From Oncomelania hupensis (lineage: Eukaryota; Mollusca; Gastropoda; Littorinimorpha; Pomatiopsidae), in NCBI GenBank assembly GCA_036898135.1, contig CM072517.1, forward strand, positions 68,226,604 to 68,290,603: a DNA stretch of 64,000 bases, written 5' to 3'. Both the position numbers and the translations under genes were made by a program. The notes beneath the pieces were generated by a model. That model worked only from the letters and a program-made list of their open reading frames with translations, ran no database searches and was not told the DNA's origin. The number at the start of each line of letters is the position of its first letter. The first letter of the stretch is position 1. Below are positions 51,293 to 63,373 of the stretch, in pieces.

Positions 51293-52831
51293 TGTCATGA
51301 ACTGGCTAGTTTTAACTCTGCTTGTTGACTATTTAGCCATGTGTAGTCTTTGTACCAGTAGAGAGTCAGTAGATTACACAGCAGCAATTAAAGGCCACAC
51401 ACAGCGAGCTAGCCACACACAACGCAGTGAGTCAGCACTTGAGCTTTGAATCTGCCCGTTTTTAACCAATGAGAGCTCAGCCAAGCGGGTAGAGCAGTTT
51501 GAATGTGTCAAAACCTAAGACAGTTTGAATCAGTCGTGTGTGAGACGAGGAAGAGTCAACATCTCCACAGTTAGAGAAATCTCTTCACTCATAGACCAGG
51601 AAGCAGGACTTTAGAATCTTAGAATTCTCTCAAGTCATCACGGGCCTGAACTTGTCAAACAGGTAAATGAACACCCTTCTGTTTCATCGTGATATATTTA
51701 TATTATTGTTGAAATTATGTTTGAAGAATTTGCCATGCATAAATGTGAATTATTAATCCGAATTTGCCGTACCACATGGAAGAGCCGACCACGAGGCTCA
51801 ACACGACCGGTTGCGCCGCCATGTTGTATACCATACGGAACCACTGTTGTTTAACTTATATGTATGTTTGCAGACCAGTGGCTGTACCACTGAATGTTTA
51901 TATTATTATTAATTCTGTATGTGTATAGTTAGACACGATTGATATTTATGTATGTATAGGAATTTAGAGTGAGATTCCAGTGGACCCCGGAAGTAGCAGA
52001 ATGTTCGTCGCTTATGTATAGAGATGTAGAGCTATCACTGAGGGCTACTTTGGCTTTCAGTGAGACGCTCTGCACAAACCGATTATTCAGGGTTGTGCAG
52101 AATTTCGTCTCTTATATTACAGACGAGCAGGCGAGCTATCCCGAGCTATCCCGAGCTATCCTGTGCACCCCACTCCACAGAAACGACTAGTTGGTTGAGG
52201 AGCCTCTACCGCACAAGTCGGAAAGAGCTACCTTGAAAAACACCCTGTCAGACCCCACAGCGTGGCAAGGGAACCCAACTACACAACTACACAGGTGGAC
52301 CAGAAGCTACCTCACAGAAGGACTTCGCACGCACCATCTAGCAGTTAAGTGCAAAAACGAAGGTGCACTTAAACTCTTCAGAAACTGTAAAACGGACCAC
52401 AGTAGTCCAACTCTTCAGAAACTGTAAAACGGACCACAGTAGTCCAAATCTACATGAGATATAATAGCAAGTGCCCGAGGAAGATATAACAGCTGCCTAG
52501 ACTATCAGCGATCGAACTATTAGCAGTAACTGAGAATTTTTAAGTTAGATTAGTACTTAGAGAATCTTGTATAGAGTAGAAGAAATAAATGTGTGATTTT
52601 AACTGTTATCAAGTGGCTGGACTACATATGATTCATAGCCGTGTGAAAGCTAGTGTGACAGTAATCTTTTACCATTTTTCTATCTATCTCTGTACCCCAA
52701 CCTTAACACAGAACGAGCTAAACAAATAAATTTATTAAAGTAATTCATAGGGTGACTTACTAGCAGTTCCCACCGAATAAACGTGAGGGTCCATAATTCC
52801 ATTGTGCAGAGCCCATAAACCCCACGTGACA
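51293..52831. repeat. Solo LTR, copy 2
   Basis: TGTCATG...CGTGACA, 1539 bp, flanked by ATCAG (51288-51292 and 52832-52836). Same family and orientation as 22170-23743. It lacks one of the CCGAGCTATC units and has a small duplication of GGACCACAGTAGTCCAA. Confidence 0.77.
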
Positions 52832-52931
52832 ATCAGGACCACAAAATCAAGACCACAACTTCGCTCGTTGTCGTCGTCGTCGTCGTAGTTATTTAGTTAA
52901 ATCTTTAATTTATTTGTTTTGTTTGTTTGTT

Positions 52932-52932
<1 letters not shown>

Positions 52933-53019
<87 letters not shown>
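52933..53019. repeat. (ATT)n microsatellite
   Basis: About 29 units. It corresponds to the array at 6530-6614 in the related element. Confidence 0.95.
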
Positions 53020-54229
53020 GTGTGCTGCTGTGCGTGCTCAATGGTGTAAATATGGTCAGTGACGTTTTGTTTGTTTTTGCTGAAGTTGGGTGCAACCCGA
53101 AATATTCAGATGGTGTTACTGGTTATTTTTTCTTATAGCTTTACCAAAGTTTTCAGATGATTTATGGAAATTTCCGCCTGCCACGCAACATTTTTTTAAT
53201 ACTTGTTTCTCATTTAAATACATATCATTGAAATAAATATAACAAACTTACTGTATCAATTAAAAAGAATAATATTAGTTAAATAAATAATTGCTTTGGT
53301 GCTTACAATAAAAATGTCACTGTTTTTAGAGACCATTATAAACTTCCTGAAGGGACATCAACGTATCCATAGCGCTTTGAAGTTTTGTCATGGTTTTATT
53401 GTTGATATAGATGTGAAATCGTTGTATGTGCGCACCATGTGTTATGTATTACTTTTACTCTTTATTACTAATTGTGTCAGTATATTAATCATCATAAAAT
53501 AATAATAATACTGCTTCAAAATGCCAATCTCGACTTGACTTACAGCTTGAAGCTGTGCAGATCGAAACAGAATTAGATCTAGAAGCAACAGCGGCTATTT
53601 TTATGCACGGATGTTTCACCACAGGCTCTGAAGTCTTTTTTGTTTTGTTTTTGTAAACTCGTGGGCCTCCTACATACGTACGTAGTATAGTATGTAATTG
53701 AGGCCTACGAAAGACGAGACTTCCCAGCCTGTGGTTTCACGTAGTCCTGCCAGCATTCGTTCGAAAAACATCGGATAGCTTCGCTCGACTCGGAGAGCTT
53801 CGTTCGACTTCGGTAATTGCCTTTTTCGGCGAATGACTGGAACTAGGTTGGAAAAAACAAGTTCGCCGCCGGGACTGTGCCATGTCCATCGTCTGTTTTT
53901 TGTGTGGAGACCAAGCGTGTTTGCCAGCATCAGATTGTTGTATCTGGCAAACTCCAACAGTCTCAGACCCCTGGCCTTTGTCTCGTTGTTGCAGTGGGGT
54001 CCACATGTGTCTCCCCAGTTGTGGTGCGCATCTTGGCCAACCTTGGCATTCCAGTCGCCTTCCACTATGACTATGTCCTTCTTCGGCACTTGGTCAAGGA
54101 CAGCCTGTAGATTTTCATAGAAATCCTCCACTTCGCTGTCGTCATAGTCTGATGTTGGGGCATAGGCCTGGATGATGGTGATGTTGAAAGGGGCTGCTCT
54201 CAGACCTACCATACGCACATCATAGATTT

Positions 54230-54547
54230 TTTCCAAATTAATTAATCAAACTATAGAAATCTTCATACTACTGACATACACACACACCTTTAACAACATA
54301 CATCCCCTTGTAAAAATTAGTTGACATTAAGAATCACACAAAAGAAAAAAAAAACTTTCGACTTCACCTGTGGAGAACGAAGTACTTATAAATGTCATTT
54401 TGCATCTTACAGAAAGTTGAAGTTACGCCTCCAGGTCCTTACCCCCTCCCCCACTTCACATAGACGAACTAAAATAAAAAATAAAATAATCAATCGAAAT
54501 ATAAAAAAAAATAATAATTCCCCTCACCCTCCCTCCCTTCCATCCAA
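54230..54547. other. No gene recognised
   Basis: AT-rich spacer between two LINE A copies. Confidence 0.5.
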
Positions 54548-56646
54548 AATCCTATCCTATCCTATCCTGTCCCATAACCCGAAGGTCGTAGGGGCACCAC
54601 AGATGATCGCTTAACCAGCATACTCCATCTTTCTCTGTCCTCAGCAGCCCTCATGGCTTCGCTCAGTGTCAAACCAGTCCATTCTCGAATGTTGTCATCC
54701 CACCTCTTTTTCGGTCTCCCCCTTCTTCTACCTCCTTGCACTGTGCCTTGCAGAATGGTCTTTGCAAGGCCTGATGATCTGGTGACGTGGCCATACCATC
54801 GGAGTTTACGTTTCTTCACCACTGTGAGCAGGTCATCGTGTTGTCCAATGGCTTGTGTGATGGTCTGTCGGACTTCAACGTTGGTGATGTGTTGGGTATA
54901 GGAAATGCACAGAAGTCTTCTGTAGCACCTCATCTCCATGCTTTGTATTCTTCGTTGGAGATCTGCTGTGAGGGTCCATGCTTCGCAAGCATATAGGAAG
55001 ATGGAGATGACCAGAGAGCGCAGCAGTCTTACTTTGGAATGTAGACTGATGGTTCTGTCTTTCCAAATGGGCTTCAACCTTGTCAGGGCAGCAGTTGTTT
55101 GTGCGATCCTGGAGAGGACTTCCTGTTGAGACCCATTGTCTGACACAATGGCTCCTAAATATTTGAAGCTGTGCACTGTGTTGAGGGATTGGCCTTGTAC
55201 TTTGATGTCCGTGTTGATGCCATTGGTGTTGTTGGTCATCATTTTGGTCTTCTCTGCACTTATTTCCATTCCATAAGCTCTGGAGGTGGTGTCAAGCCTC
55301 TGTACAAGCTGTTCAAGTTCTTGTTCCTCTCCAGCCAATCCATCAATATCATCCGCAAAACGAAGATTGGAGATTGCTCTGCCCCCTATGCTGACTGTGC
55401 CTTCGTGATCTGCAAGAGCATCTGACATGATGCGCTCTAGGAAGATGTTGAAGAGTGTTGGAGAGAGTAGGCATCCTTGACGCACACCGATTGTTGTTCT
55501 GAACCAGTTCCCGATGACGCTGTTATGGAGGACTGCACTGGTAGCCTTGTCATACAGGCTTTTGATGACTTCTATAATTTTAGGGCTGATGTTGTACACT
55601 TTCATGGTTGCCCATAGAGCTGCATGCCAGACTCGGTCAAATGCCTTCTTGAAGTCTATGAACACATGATATAGATGTTGTTGGTGCTGTAGGTATTTCT
55701 CACAGATTATTCTGAGGTTGAAAATCTGTTCAGTGGTACTTCGCCCTGCCATGAATCCTGCTTGTTCTTCAGCTATGATTTGTTCAGCTTGTGGTTTCAA
55801 CCTGTTGAGTATTATTTTCAGGAGGACCTTGCTGGGATGGCTGATGAGGCTGATGGTGCGGTAATTTTCACACTCCTGAAGGTTACCTTTTTTAAGAAGA
55901 GTGATGACAAGCGACTGGGTCCATGGTGTAGGCCATTCCCCACTCTGCCAGATCTTGTTGCAGATAATGGTGAGAGCATCAGTCATCGCTTCTCCTCCTG
56001 CTTGTAGCAGTTCCGCTGGTATGTTGTCCACTCCCGCTGACTTCCCTTTCTTCAGCGATTGCACTGCTGCCTCAACTTCTTCCCGGAGAATTGGGAGGAT
56101 TTCTTCTTCTTCTCTGCTCTCGGGACATGCTAGGACTGATGGGTCTCCATTTGGTGTATGGTTGTAAAGGTCAGAGCAGTACTCTGTCCATCTGTCCAAG
56201 ACTTCTTGTTCTTCTGTAAGGCAAATGCCAGACTTGCTTTGGATAGTGGAGACTTTGGGCTGTTTAACACTTGTCAGCCGCTTCACAGTCTGGTAGGCCT
56301 TCTTGCTGTTGTTCTTGTTCAGATTGTTCTCTATTTCCTGGCATTGATCTTCTATCCAGTTCTCCTTTGCTGTGCGCATGCCTTTTCGGATGTCATTGTT
56401 GATTTTTCGGTAGACATCAGCTCCCTGTGAGGTGTTCTTTTTCTTTTTTAACTCTCTTCGTTTATCACACAGATCCAAAAGTTCAGGTGTGATCCATGGC
56501 TTCTTCTTTGGTCGGTGCTTGCCAAGGATCTCAGTGGCGGCATCTGTTACAGCTGAGTTGAAGGTATTGGTCATGGTGTTGACATCTACTTCGCCTGCCC
56601 CCAAAATAAGCAGTGGTGCAAATTTCCCTCCAATTGTGGCCTGAAA
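54548..56646 (-). mobile_element. LINE A, best RT copy, 5'-truncated
   Basis: From the (TATCC)n tail at 54548-54570 to about 56646, where it is truncated just after the endonuclease. It encodes one long open frame with RT and C-terminal domain. Confidence 0.92.

Positions 56647-56664
<18 letters not shown>
54562..56664 (-). CDS. LINE A reverse transcriptase and C-terminal domain
   Basis: 700-residue open frame; the first few residues come from flanking DNA. Residues about 30-150: linker between endonuclease and RT. RT about 215-480: SAGVDNIPAELLQAGG, FIDFKKAFDRVWHA (first Asp, about 335), GVRQGCLLSPTLFNIF and LRFADDIDGLAGEE (Asp pair, about 437). Then YLGAIVSDNGS, FLYACEAWTL, and a basic C-terminal segment with KKRKLRWYGHVTRSS and GGRRRGRPKKRW (about 640), ending GYGTG. 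It lacks the endonuclease, so this copy cannot move alone, but the RT frame has no break. Many genomes carry such ORFs mis-annotated as host genes. Confidence 0.9.
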
Positions 56665-57054
<390 letters not shown>

Positions 57055-57190
57055 ACATTAAAAGCGCGGCGATCTGTTAAAAACATTCATGCTCACGTGT
57101 TGCATTCAATTTTACATAAACAACAAACACACTTTGATCACTCAAACATGTGACGTAAAGGCAAGTCGAAAGACGAAAAAGAAATCGAAT
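57055..57190. repeat. Dispersed repeat segment
   Basis: Shares TTAAAAGCG..GGCGATCTGT and TCACTCAAACATGTG with 13955-14060; probably a SINE remnant. Confidence 0.5.
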
Positions 57191-57245
57191 TGAGAGAATG
57201 AGAAAACGACAGTTCTGCTCCAACCCTCAGGGCTCATAATAAGGG

Positions 57246-57598
57246 AGGCATGGTGGTCTAATGGTAGTGCTTTGGCTTGCGGATCTGAAGGTCCCGGGTT
57301 CGAGCCCTGTCCGGGCCATTGTGTTGTGTCCCTGGGAAAGACACTTTACTCCCGTTTCCTACTCCTTCAGATGAGAGTATAAACCAAGGTCTGTGTGTCG
57401 CATACATTCCATCATAACGGACTTTAAAGATCCTGACGCTCATGTTCTAGACGGGTGAGTGCCGAGTTGTCCGGGCGTCAGACCATGCGCCCAAAGGCTG
57501 CGGTTGGCGTCTCGGGCGGTTTGAGTTTAGATCATGTATCGGCCAGCGCCTACAGTCTGGTCAAGTACGGCGAGATAAGAGCGCTATAAAAAATCCTC

Positions 57599-57600
<2 letters not shown>
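57246..57600 (+). mobile_element. tRNA-derived SINE with intact tRNA-like head
   Basis: The head carries A box TGGTCTAATGGTAGTGC (57253 on) and B box GGGTTCGAGCCC (57297 on), with a short CCGGGCC stem arm. The body shares blocks with the copies at 9670, 14676, 43377 and 46917. It ends at GCGCTATAAAAAATC, then (AAT)n at 57599-57654. The head looks like a pol III promoter. Confidence 0.85.

Positions 57601-57654
<54 letters not shown>
57599..57654. repeat. (AAT)n microsatellite
   Basis: About 18 units, at the SINE 3' end. Confidence 0.95.
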
Positions 57655-57655
<1 letters not shown>

Positions 57656-57819
57656 TAGTCATTAAAAGTGCCTGTTTAGTGAACCTTTAGTGAATGATGG
57701 AATTTAGCTGTTATATGTATTATTTCTAATAATCAACCATTCCCTTCCTTAACACCTTGTTAAACCTTAAAATTAGTTAGAAAATTACTGCAATGGTTTA
57801 ATAATAATAATAAAAAAAC

Positions 57820-58581
57820 AATTTTTATATAGCGGGTACTCCAGCCTATGACCAGACTCACCACGCTTTACATAATCATTACATATAAATACATGCACTC
57901 GATAAAACATCACTTTTGCTACAATACACCAAAGACGGAACAGTAAAGGTACAGACTATTTACAACTATGTACATAATTACAAAAAAAGACCGAAATAGA
58001 CTATTTACAACTATGTGCACAAATGACAGAAAAGACAGAAATAGAATAGCAAAAACCTATTCACAGCTATTTATATGCCCGGTTAGGCCCAGGAAGAAAA
58101 ACAGTATAAATATTTACAGCCGTGTATACTCTTACGGATCAGACATAGACAAAAGATGAGAGAATGGCAGCGGGATACAAATCAATCTGAATAATGCAGT
58201 TTGAAGAGGTGGGTTTTGAGGGCCTTTTTGAATGCTTGTGTTGATTGTATGTTGCGGATATGGGAGGGGAGGGAATTCTACTGCTTAGGTTCAAGATTCA
58301 AGATAATTTCAAGATAATTTATTGCCAAGTGAATAATACACAAGGAATGCATTTGGTCAACGCTGCAGCACCACACAAAAGCACATATAAAACATAGAGA
58401 ACATGTGAACAAGCTAACAGCAAATCACAATAAAAGCATGAAACAGGTGAACTGTACAAAAGGGCAAATATATATTTGCTAGTCAACGCACACACACACA
58501 CACATACCCACACACACCCACAAGCCACACACACACACAAGTCACTCACACACACACACCCACCTACACACACACACACAC

Positions 58582-58618
<37 letters not shown>

Positions 58619-59225
58619 ACGAACGCTGCTGAATCTTAGCCATCCAGTTTACACTGTCCATCCATTCGACCTCGTGTTACTTTAAAATTAGCACGTCTAT
58701 GTGCAGCGAATAGGCCTACTTGTATGAAACGAGCCCTGCTACAAAGTTACTGGCTCTCACAATAAAACATGCCGTCGGCATGTGCTTGAGGCAATGGGCA
58801 GAGAACTGGATATATACGATAAATTTGATAAACTGTGGTTCTGAAGGAGAAGGACTACACTGTTGTTGTTGTTAACTAGGTGCGGAGTAAGCGAATGCAC
58901 GTTGGCCGTATGTCTTAGTGCGGGTGACGGGAACCTTGAATGTGCGAGTGTCAGCAGAAGATCTTAAAGTGCGTGAAGGGGAGTAGACAGACAGTAGATC
59001 AGCAAGGTAGGAAGGACAAGAATATGTGAAGAAGTTGTGACAGAGAACAGAGAGTTTGTACTCTATGCGTGCTTGCACAGGAAGGGAATGTAGTAGAGGT
59101 GTGATGTGATCGCGTTTCTTAGCTCGGAATACTAGTCTAGCTGCTGAGTTCTGAACCTTTTGTAATTTGTCAATGATGTGTTTTGGGGAGCCGTCAAGGA
59201 GAGAGTTGCAATAGTCAAGACGAGA
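57820..59225 (-). mobile_element. LINE D (CR1-like) 3' part, interrupted
   Basis: The minus strand reads SRLDYCNSLLDGSP, QARIEYKLSVLCHNF, LADLLSVYSPSRTLRSS and RTKTYGQRAFAYSAPS (59225 to 58872). After an insertion (58285-58862) it continues NSLPSHIRNIQ and KKALKTHLFKLHYSD (58277 to about 58185), the usual end of CR1-like LINE proteins. A 3' UTR runs to about 57820. 5'-truncated and non-functional. Confidence 0.78.
58285..58862 (-). mobile_element. Element inserted in LINE D
   Basis: Interrupts the WNSLP coding region of LINE D. The left edge has TTCAAGATAATTT repeats and TTATTGCCAAGTG, resembling a retroelement 3' end in minus orientation. It contains a (CA)n tract at about 58488-58617. The identity is not determined. 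Confidence 0.5.
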
Positions 59226-59229
59226 AAGT

Positions 59230-60534
59230 TGAATCAGCAGTCTTTATTGCATATGTTATTATAGGTATGTATGGTTTTCACGTGCGTAACGCATAGCTCG
59301 ATGGGAAAATGAGCTGAACGAAACTTGATGCCTTGTACTGTGAACTGGGAAAAGGTTTAGGCTTTCAGAGTCAGATTGGGAGCGCTTACTAGCAGCCGGT
59401 TTTTTGGACGGAATGTGACTGTGTTATCTCAGGATAGAAGAAAAGTCTGTTTCATAAGGGTAGTGTGTCTTAATATGTTAGAACCACCTGAGGTCTTGCT
59501 CCTACGTCAGGACAGGAATGACCAAAGTACTGTAAAGGCTGTTGGAGTAAAGTAACTCTCTAGCAGTAGTGGAAAGTATATGACTGCCATTATTTCTGTG
59601 TTGGAATAGCCTAAGTGTAGGGTCTATACTTAAGGGCGAGTACCCTTTGTTTAGAGACCACCCAAGGCTCAGTAACCTCGTTGGTACTGAGATGCTCCAT
59701 GAGCGTAGCATAGTATAGTGCAGTAACGAACCATCTACTCTCAGCGGATAGCAGTTGTGTTGTGTTGTGGTGTGGTGTCATGTTGTCTATCTGTACTTCA
59801 CAGGCCGAGGACTTGAAGGTGAGTTGGTGCCCAGTATTTCAGTTCTTTAGTGGCTATGCACTCCGAGCTTGCGTACGTGAATGAATTATGTTGAATGAGG
59901 TGGAAGGGGATATATTTTGCTAAATAGTATTTTTTAATATGATTTTTATATGATTTTCTTGTTTGAATATGTAAAATGAATAATGTTGTTGATGTTGTTG
60001 CCAAAATGAGATCAAGGGTGATGATGAAGCGTAAATGTTAAAATGAGAGAGAGGGGGGTGATGAATATGAGGGAGGGGTGACGTTGTATTATAGTATGCT
60101 AAAGAGGGATAAACGTTAATGAGGGGAGACAATGTATCATAACATGGAGAGGGGTGATGAAGGTGAGAATGAGGATGAATCAAGATTGTTTGACTGGAAT
60201 TGGAATTATAATTATAGTGTGTATTTGTAGTACTATAAACAATCATGTTTATGAGAAAGAATATAAATGATTAGAATTGAGAATTGAATTGTTATAATGC
60301 ATGTATAAAGAGGTAAAGATGGCGGACGGCGGAAGGAGTTATTTCTTCTGTATTGTATACCCTTTTTTGAGGATAGATTAGTAAGACAATTTATTTGTTG
60401 ACCAGATTGGGTCTACTTCTACCATTAATACTTCTACTGTTGCTACTACTATTGTTACTTCAACTACTTTTGCCATTTGCCTGCTTTGCGGTGTGGACTG
60501 TGTCGGACGATGAATTGTAACTCGCCCGTAATTT
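59230..60534. other. No gene recognised
   Basis: Includes a degenerate GAGAGGGGTGATGA-type repeat at about 60045-60175. No supported ORF or exon. Confidence 0.5.
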
Positions 60535-61258
60535 TCGTTAAGCTTTTTGACACACAGATTGCCCCAATGCTGCTGTATGCAGCCGAGATCTGGGGTTCTC
60601 AAAAGTTGAAGTAGTGGAAAAAGTGCACATGATGGCATGCAAAAAGGTACTGGGTGTTTCAACAAAAGCACCTAACACTCTTGTATACGGTGAGCTGGGC
60701 CGTTACCCACTATACGTCAATTCTGCAGCGAAGTGAATCATGTTTTGGTTCAGACTCCTTAATCAACCAACATCACGCTTTTCCCGTATGGCGTAAGATC
60801 TGTTGCTGCAACTACATGACAGGGGTAAAAAGTCTTGGGTCACCAATGTGAAGAACTTGCTATATTGTAACGGCTTTGGGTTTGTTTGGTTGTTTGGTCA
60901 AGTCGGAAATGAGAAGCAATTCATTCGTGAATTTAAAACAAGGCTGAGAGAATGTTTTTGCCAAGAATGGTTTTCCCATTTGGAAAATAGTACGTATTAT
61001 TTTTCAGTTGTACAACTGCTTTAAAACTTGTCTCGAGCGTGAAAAAATATATTGACTCTCTGCATACCAGTAATTATCTGAGAACTCTCGCAAGGTTTAG
61101 GATTGGGGTAACGGAAATTAATGCGCATGAGTTCCGCTTTTCGGAAAAACCTGCGAAACAATTGTGTCCCTTTTGTCCACAGGCAGTGGAAAAGGAAATT
61201 CATGTTATTTTACAATGCCCATTGTATACAGAACATCGCCAGAAATGTTTAGTCATAT
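60535..61258 (+). pseudogene. LINE E-like RT C-terminal fragment, decayed
   Basis: Translated pieces FDTQIAPMLLYAAEIWGS, KSWVTNVKNLLYCNGFGFVW, EFKTRLRECFCQEWFS, LRTLARFRIGVTEINAHEFR and CPFCPQAVEKEIHVILQCPL align with the second half of the ORF at 35733-37199. Several frame changes and stops. Confidence 0.75.
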
Positions 61259-61259
61259 T

Positions 61260-61379
61260 GCAGGGGCGGACGAGGGGGGGGTTTCCGGGGTTTCCGGAAC
61301 CCCCCCCCCCAGCCCAAAAAAAAAAAAGAAAAAAAGAAGAAGAAGAAGGAGAGAGAGAAAGAGAGAGAAAAAAAATCAC

Positions 61380-61464
<85 letters not shown>

Positions 61465-61810
61465 AAAACAAAAAATAAAAAAAAATAAAAATAAATAAAT
61501 AAATAAATAAATTATATATATATATTTATTTATTTATTTATTTATTTATTTATTTTATTTTATTTTTTTGGGTACGAGTATTTGACTTTTCCCACAATAT
61601 GCAAGCCCTCGCAATCTTCTCCCTAAAAAACTTCAATCATTGCAATCATTCTAAACAATCTCCAGACAAACACCGTCTTTCGTGCTCCACAAAGAGCAAA
61701 GCTGATATTTCCCGTCTTCGTCGACATTCTATTTATTTATTTATTTATTTATTTATTTATTTTATTTATTTTTAGTTTTAGTTTTTGTTTATTTTTTAGG
61801 AGGTAGGGGG
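61260..61810. repeat. Low-complexity block
   Basis: G-run/C-run pair (61270-61310), A/G-rich DNA, (TA)n 61386-61457, AAAT and ATTT arrays 61480-61565 and 61728-61770. Confidence 0.9.
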
Positions 61811-61881
61811 GAGGGGGGGGGCGCCACGAGCGGAAGAAATGAAAAGAAAGGAAACGATATTCCTAATGGATAATATAATGG

Positions 61882-61985
61882 ATTACGACAGGAGTGCCCA
61901 ATACGTCGATCGCGATCGATCGGTCCATCGTGAAGGCAGTGTGACTCAGATCGCTAGCATTAAAAAAAATTGACGTCAGCCTATT
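61882..61985. mobile_element. Possible hAT-type element end
   Basis: CAGGAGTGCCCAATACGTCG followed by overlapping CGATCG palindromes resembles the CAGGGGTGCCCAA-type ends of some hAT elements. The partner end was not clearly found. Confidence 0.35.
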
Positions 61986-62336
61986 ATATGACTATATATA
62001 TGTTTTGCATTTTGGTGGTAGGTAGATCATTTTGGCTTGGTCATTTTAAAAGTACCTCGCATGCTGGAAAAGTCATAGTGTGGGCAACCCAGCGCTTCAA
62101 ACTGCCGCGAACGCCGTCGTTGAAGCCCTCCGATTCGAAAGGTGTGGCAAAGCTCAGTACATATTTTGGGAGCAAAGGAGGTAATTATTATTTTGAAAAT
62201 TTAATCTTAAAAGTAAATAACATATCCTATCCTATCGTATCCTATCCCATAACTCGGAGGTCGAAGGGGCACCACAGATGATCGTTTAACCAACGTACTC
62301 GATCTTTCCCTGTCCTCAGCAACCCTGATTGTTTCT

Positions 62337-62633
62337 TGCTTACTTGCTTAATTCCTTGAATTCCGCGTGGAACAAAGGGCCTCCACAACAGTTCTCCAGC
62401 GCACTCGGTTCTGGGCAGCCTTTTTCAGTTCACCCCATGACAGGTTGCAGCTCTTCATCTCCTCCTCACAGGAACGCCTCCAGGTCTTCTTGGGACGACC
62501 AACCTTCCTCTTCCCCTGAGGATTCCACTGTAGGGCCTGCCGTGTGATGTCCCGTTGGGGTTTCCGCAAAGTGTGTCCCACCCAGCGCCACTTCCGCCTG
62601 GCAATCTGCCGGTCGATGGGGTCTTGATTCCAG
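62337..62633 (-). mobile_element. 3' end of a second LINE ('LINE C') inside LINE A
   Basis: Encodes IARRKWRWVGHTLRKP, GKRKVGRPKKTWRRS and the C-terminus NRVRWRTVVEALCS. It ends in a TAAGCAAGTAAGCAA tail at 62337-62352, unlike the GGATA tail of LINE A. About 23 bp of LINE A is missing at the insertion site. Confidence 0.8.
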
Positions 62634-63289
62634 TCTCGAATGTTGTCATCCCACCTCTTTTTCGGTCTCCCTCTTCTTCTACCTCCTTGCACTGTGCCTT
62701 GCAGGATGGTCTTTGCAAGACCTGATGATCTGGTGACATGGCCATACCATCGGAGTTTCCGTTTTTTCACCATTGTGAGCACGTCATCGTGTTGTCCAAT
62801 GGCTTGTGTGATGGTCTGTCGGACTTCGTCGTTGGTGATGTTCTGGGTATAGGAAATGCCCAGAAGTCTTCTGAAGCACCTCATCTCCATGCTTTGTATT
62901 CTTCGTTGGAGATCTGCTGTGAGGGTCCATGTTTCGCAAGCATATAGGAAGATGGAGATGACAAGGGAGCGCAGCAGCCTTACCTTGGAATGTAGACTGA
63001 TGGCCCTGTCTTTCCAAATTGTCTTCAACCCCGCCAGGGTAGCAGTTGTTCGTGCGATCCTGGAGAGGACTTCCTGTCGGGACCCATTGTCTGATACAAT
63101 GGCTAATAAATATTTGAAGCTATGCACTGTGTTGAGGGATTGGCCTTGGACTTTGATGTCCGCGTTGGTGCCATGGGTGTTGTTGGTCATCATTTTGGTC
63201 TTCTCTGCACTTATTTCCATTCCATAAGCTCTGGAAGTGGTGTCAAGCCTCTGTACCAGCTGTTCAAGTTCTTGTTCTTCTCCAGCCAA
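62348..63289 (-). CDS. Chimeric LINE A-LINE C C-terminal ORF
   Basis: 313-residue frame. The first 210 residues are LINE A (AGEEQELEQLVQRLDTTSR to GGRRRGRPKKRWDDNIRD). The rest is LINE C in frame. The LINE A part starts just after the RT Asp-pair motif, so no RT catalysis is encoded. Probably an accidental in-frame fusion. Confidence 0.75.
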   Translation of the reverse strand: MAGEEQELEQLVQRLDTTSRAYGMEISAEKTKMMTNNTHGTNADIKVQGQSLNTVHSFKYLLAIVSDNGSRQEVLSRIARTTATLAGLKTIWKDRAISLHSKVRLLRSLVISIFLYACETWTLTADLQRRIQSMEMRCFRRLLGISYTQNITNDEVRQTITQAIGQHDDVLTMVKKRKLRWYGHVTRSSGLAKTILQGTVQGGRRRGRPKKRWDDNIRDWNQDPIDRQIARRKWRWVGHTLRKPQRDITRQALQWNPQGKRKVGRPKKTWRRSCEEEMKSCNLSWGELKKAAQNRVRWRTVVEALCSTRNSRN

Positions 63290-63373
63290 TCCATCAATGT
63301 CATCCGCAAAACAAAGGTTGGAGATTGCTCTTCCCCCTATGCTGACTGTGCCTTCGTGGTCTGCAAGGGCATC

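Larger units (their letters stand above)
50460..53866. mobile_element. Non-autonomous MULE-like element, long copy
   Basis: 3407 bp with a perfect 9-bp duplication CGCCGGGAC (50451-50459 and 53867-53875). The ends (GCAGACTTGTT / GCGAACTTGTT inverted) match the element at 6202-7579. Compared with that copy it has about 460 bp of extra AT-rich DNA, a 99-bp tandem triplication and a solo LTR. The shared interior includes ATTCAGATGGTGTTACTGG and an (ATT)n tract. No transposase. Confidence 0.87.
49367..54212 (-). mobile_element. LINE A copy, internally deleted and split by a MULE-like element
   Basis: The LINE parts are 49367-50459 and 53867-54212, separated by the element at 50460-53866 with its 9-bp duplication. 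The 3' tail is at 49367. Near 49455 the 3' end is joined directly to the start of the RT region, losing most of RT and the C-terminal domain. ORF 49964-49431 keeps KKAYQTVKRMTSVKQHK through SAGVDNIPAELLQAGG. The endonuclease piece 54236-53870 keeps DIVIVEGDWNAKVGQD. Confidence 0.85.

Noticed and set aside
57246..57320. tRNA gene
   Set aside because: Has A and B boxes but the acceptor stem is poor and it leads straight into a SINE body found elsewhere.
59803..59817. 15-base exon between CACAG and GTGAGT
   Set aside because: Splice-like ends but too short, encodes AEDLK with no link to a MAM C-terminus.
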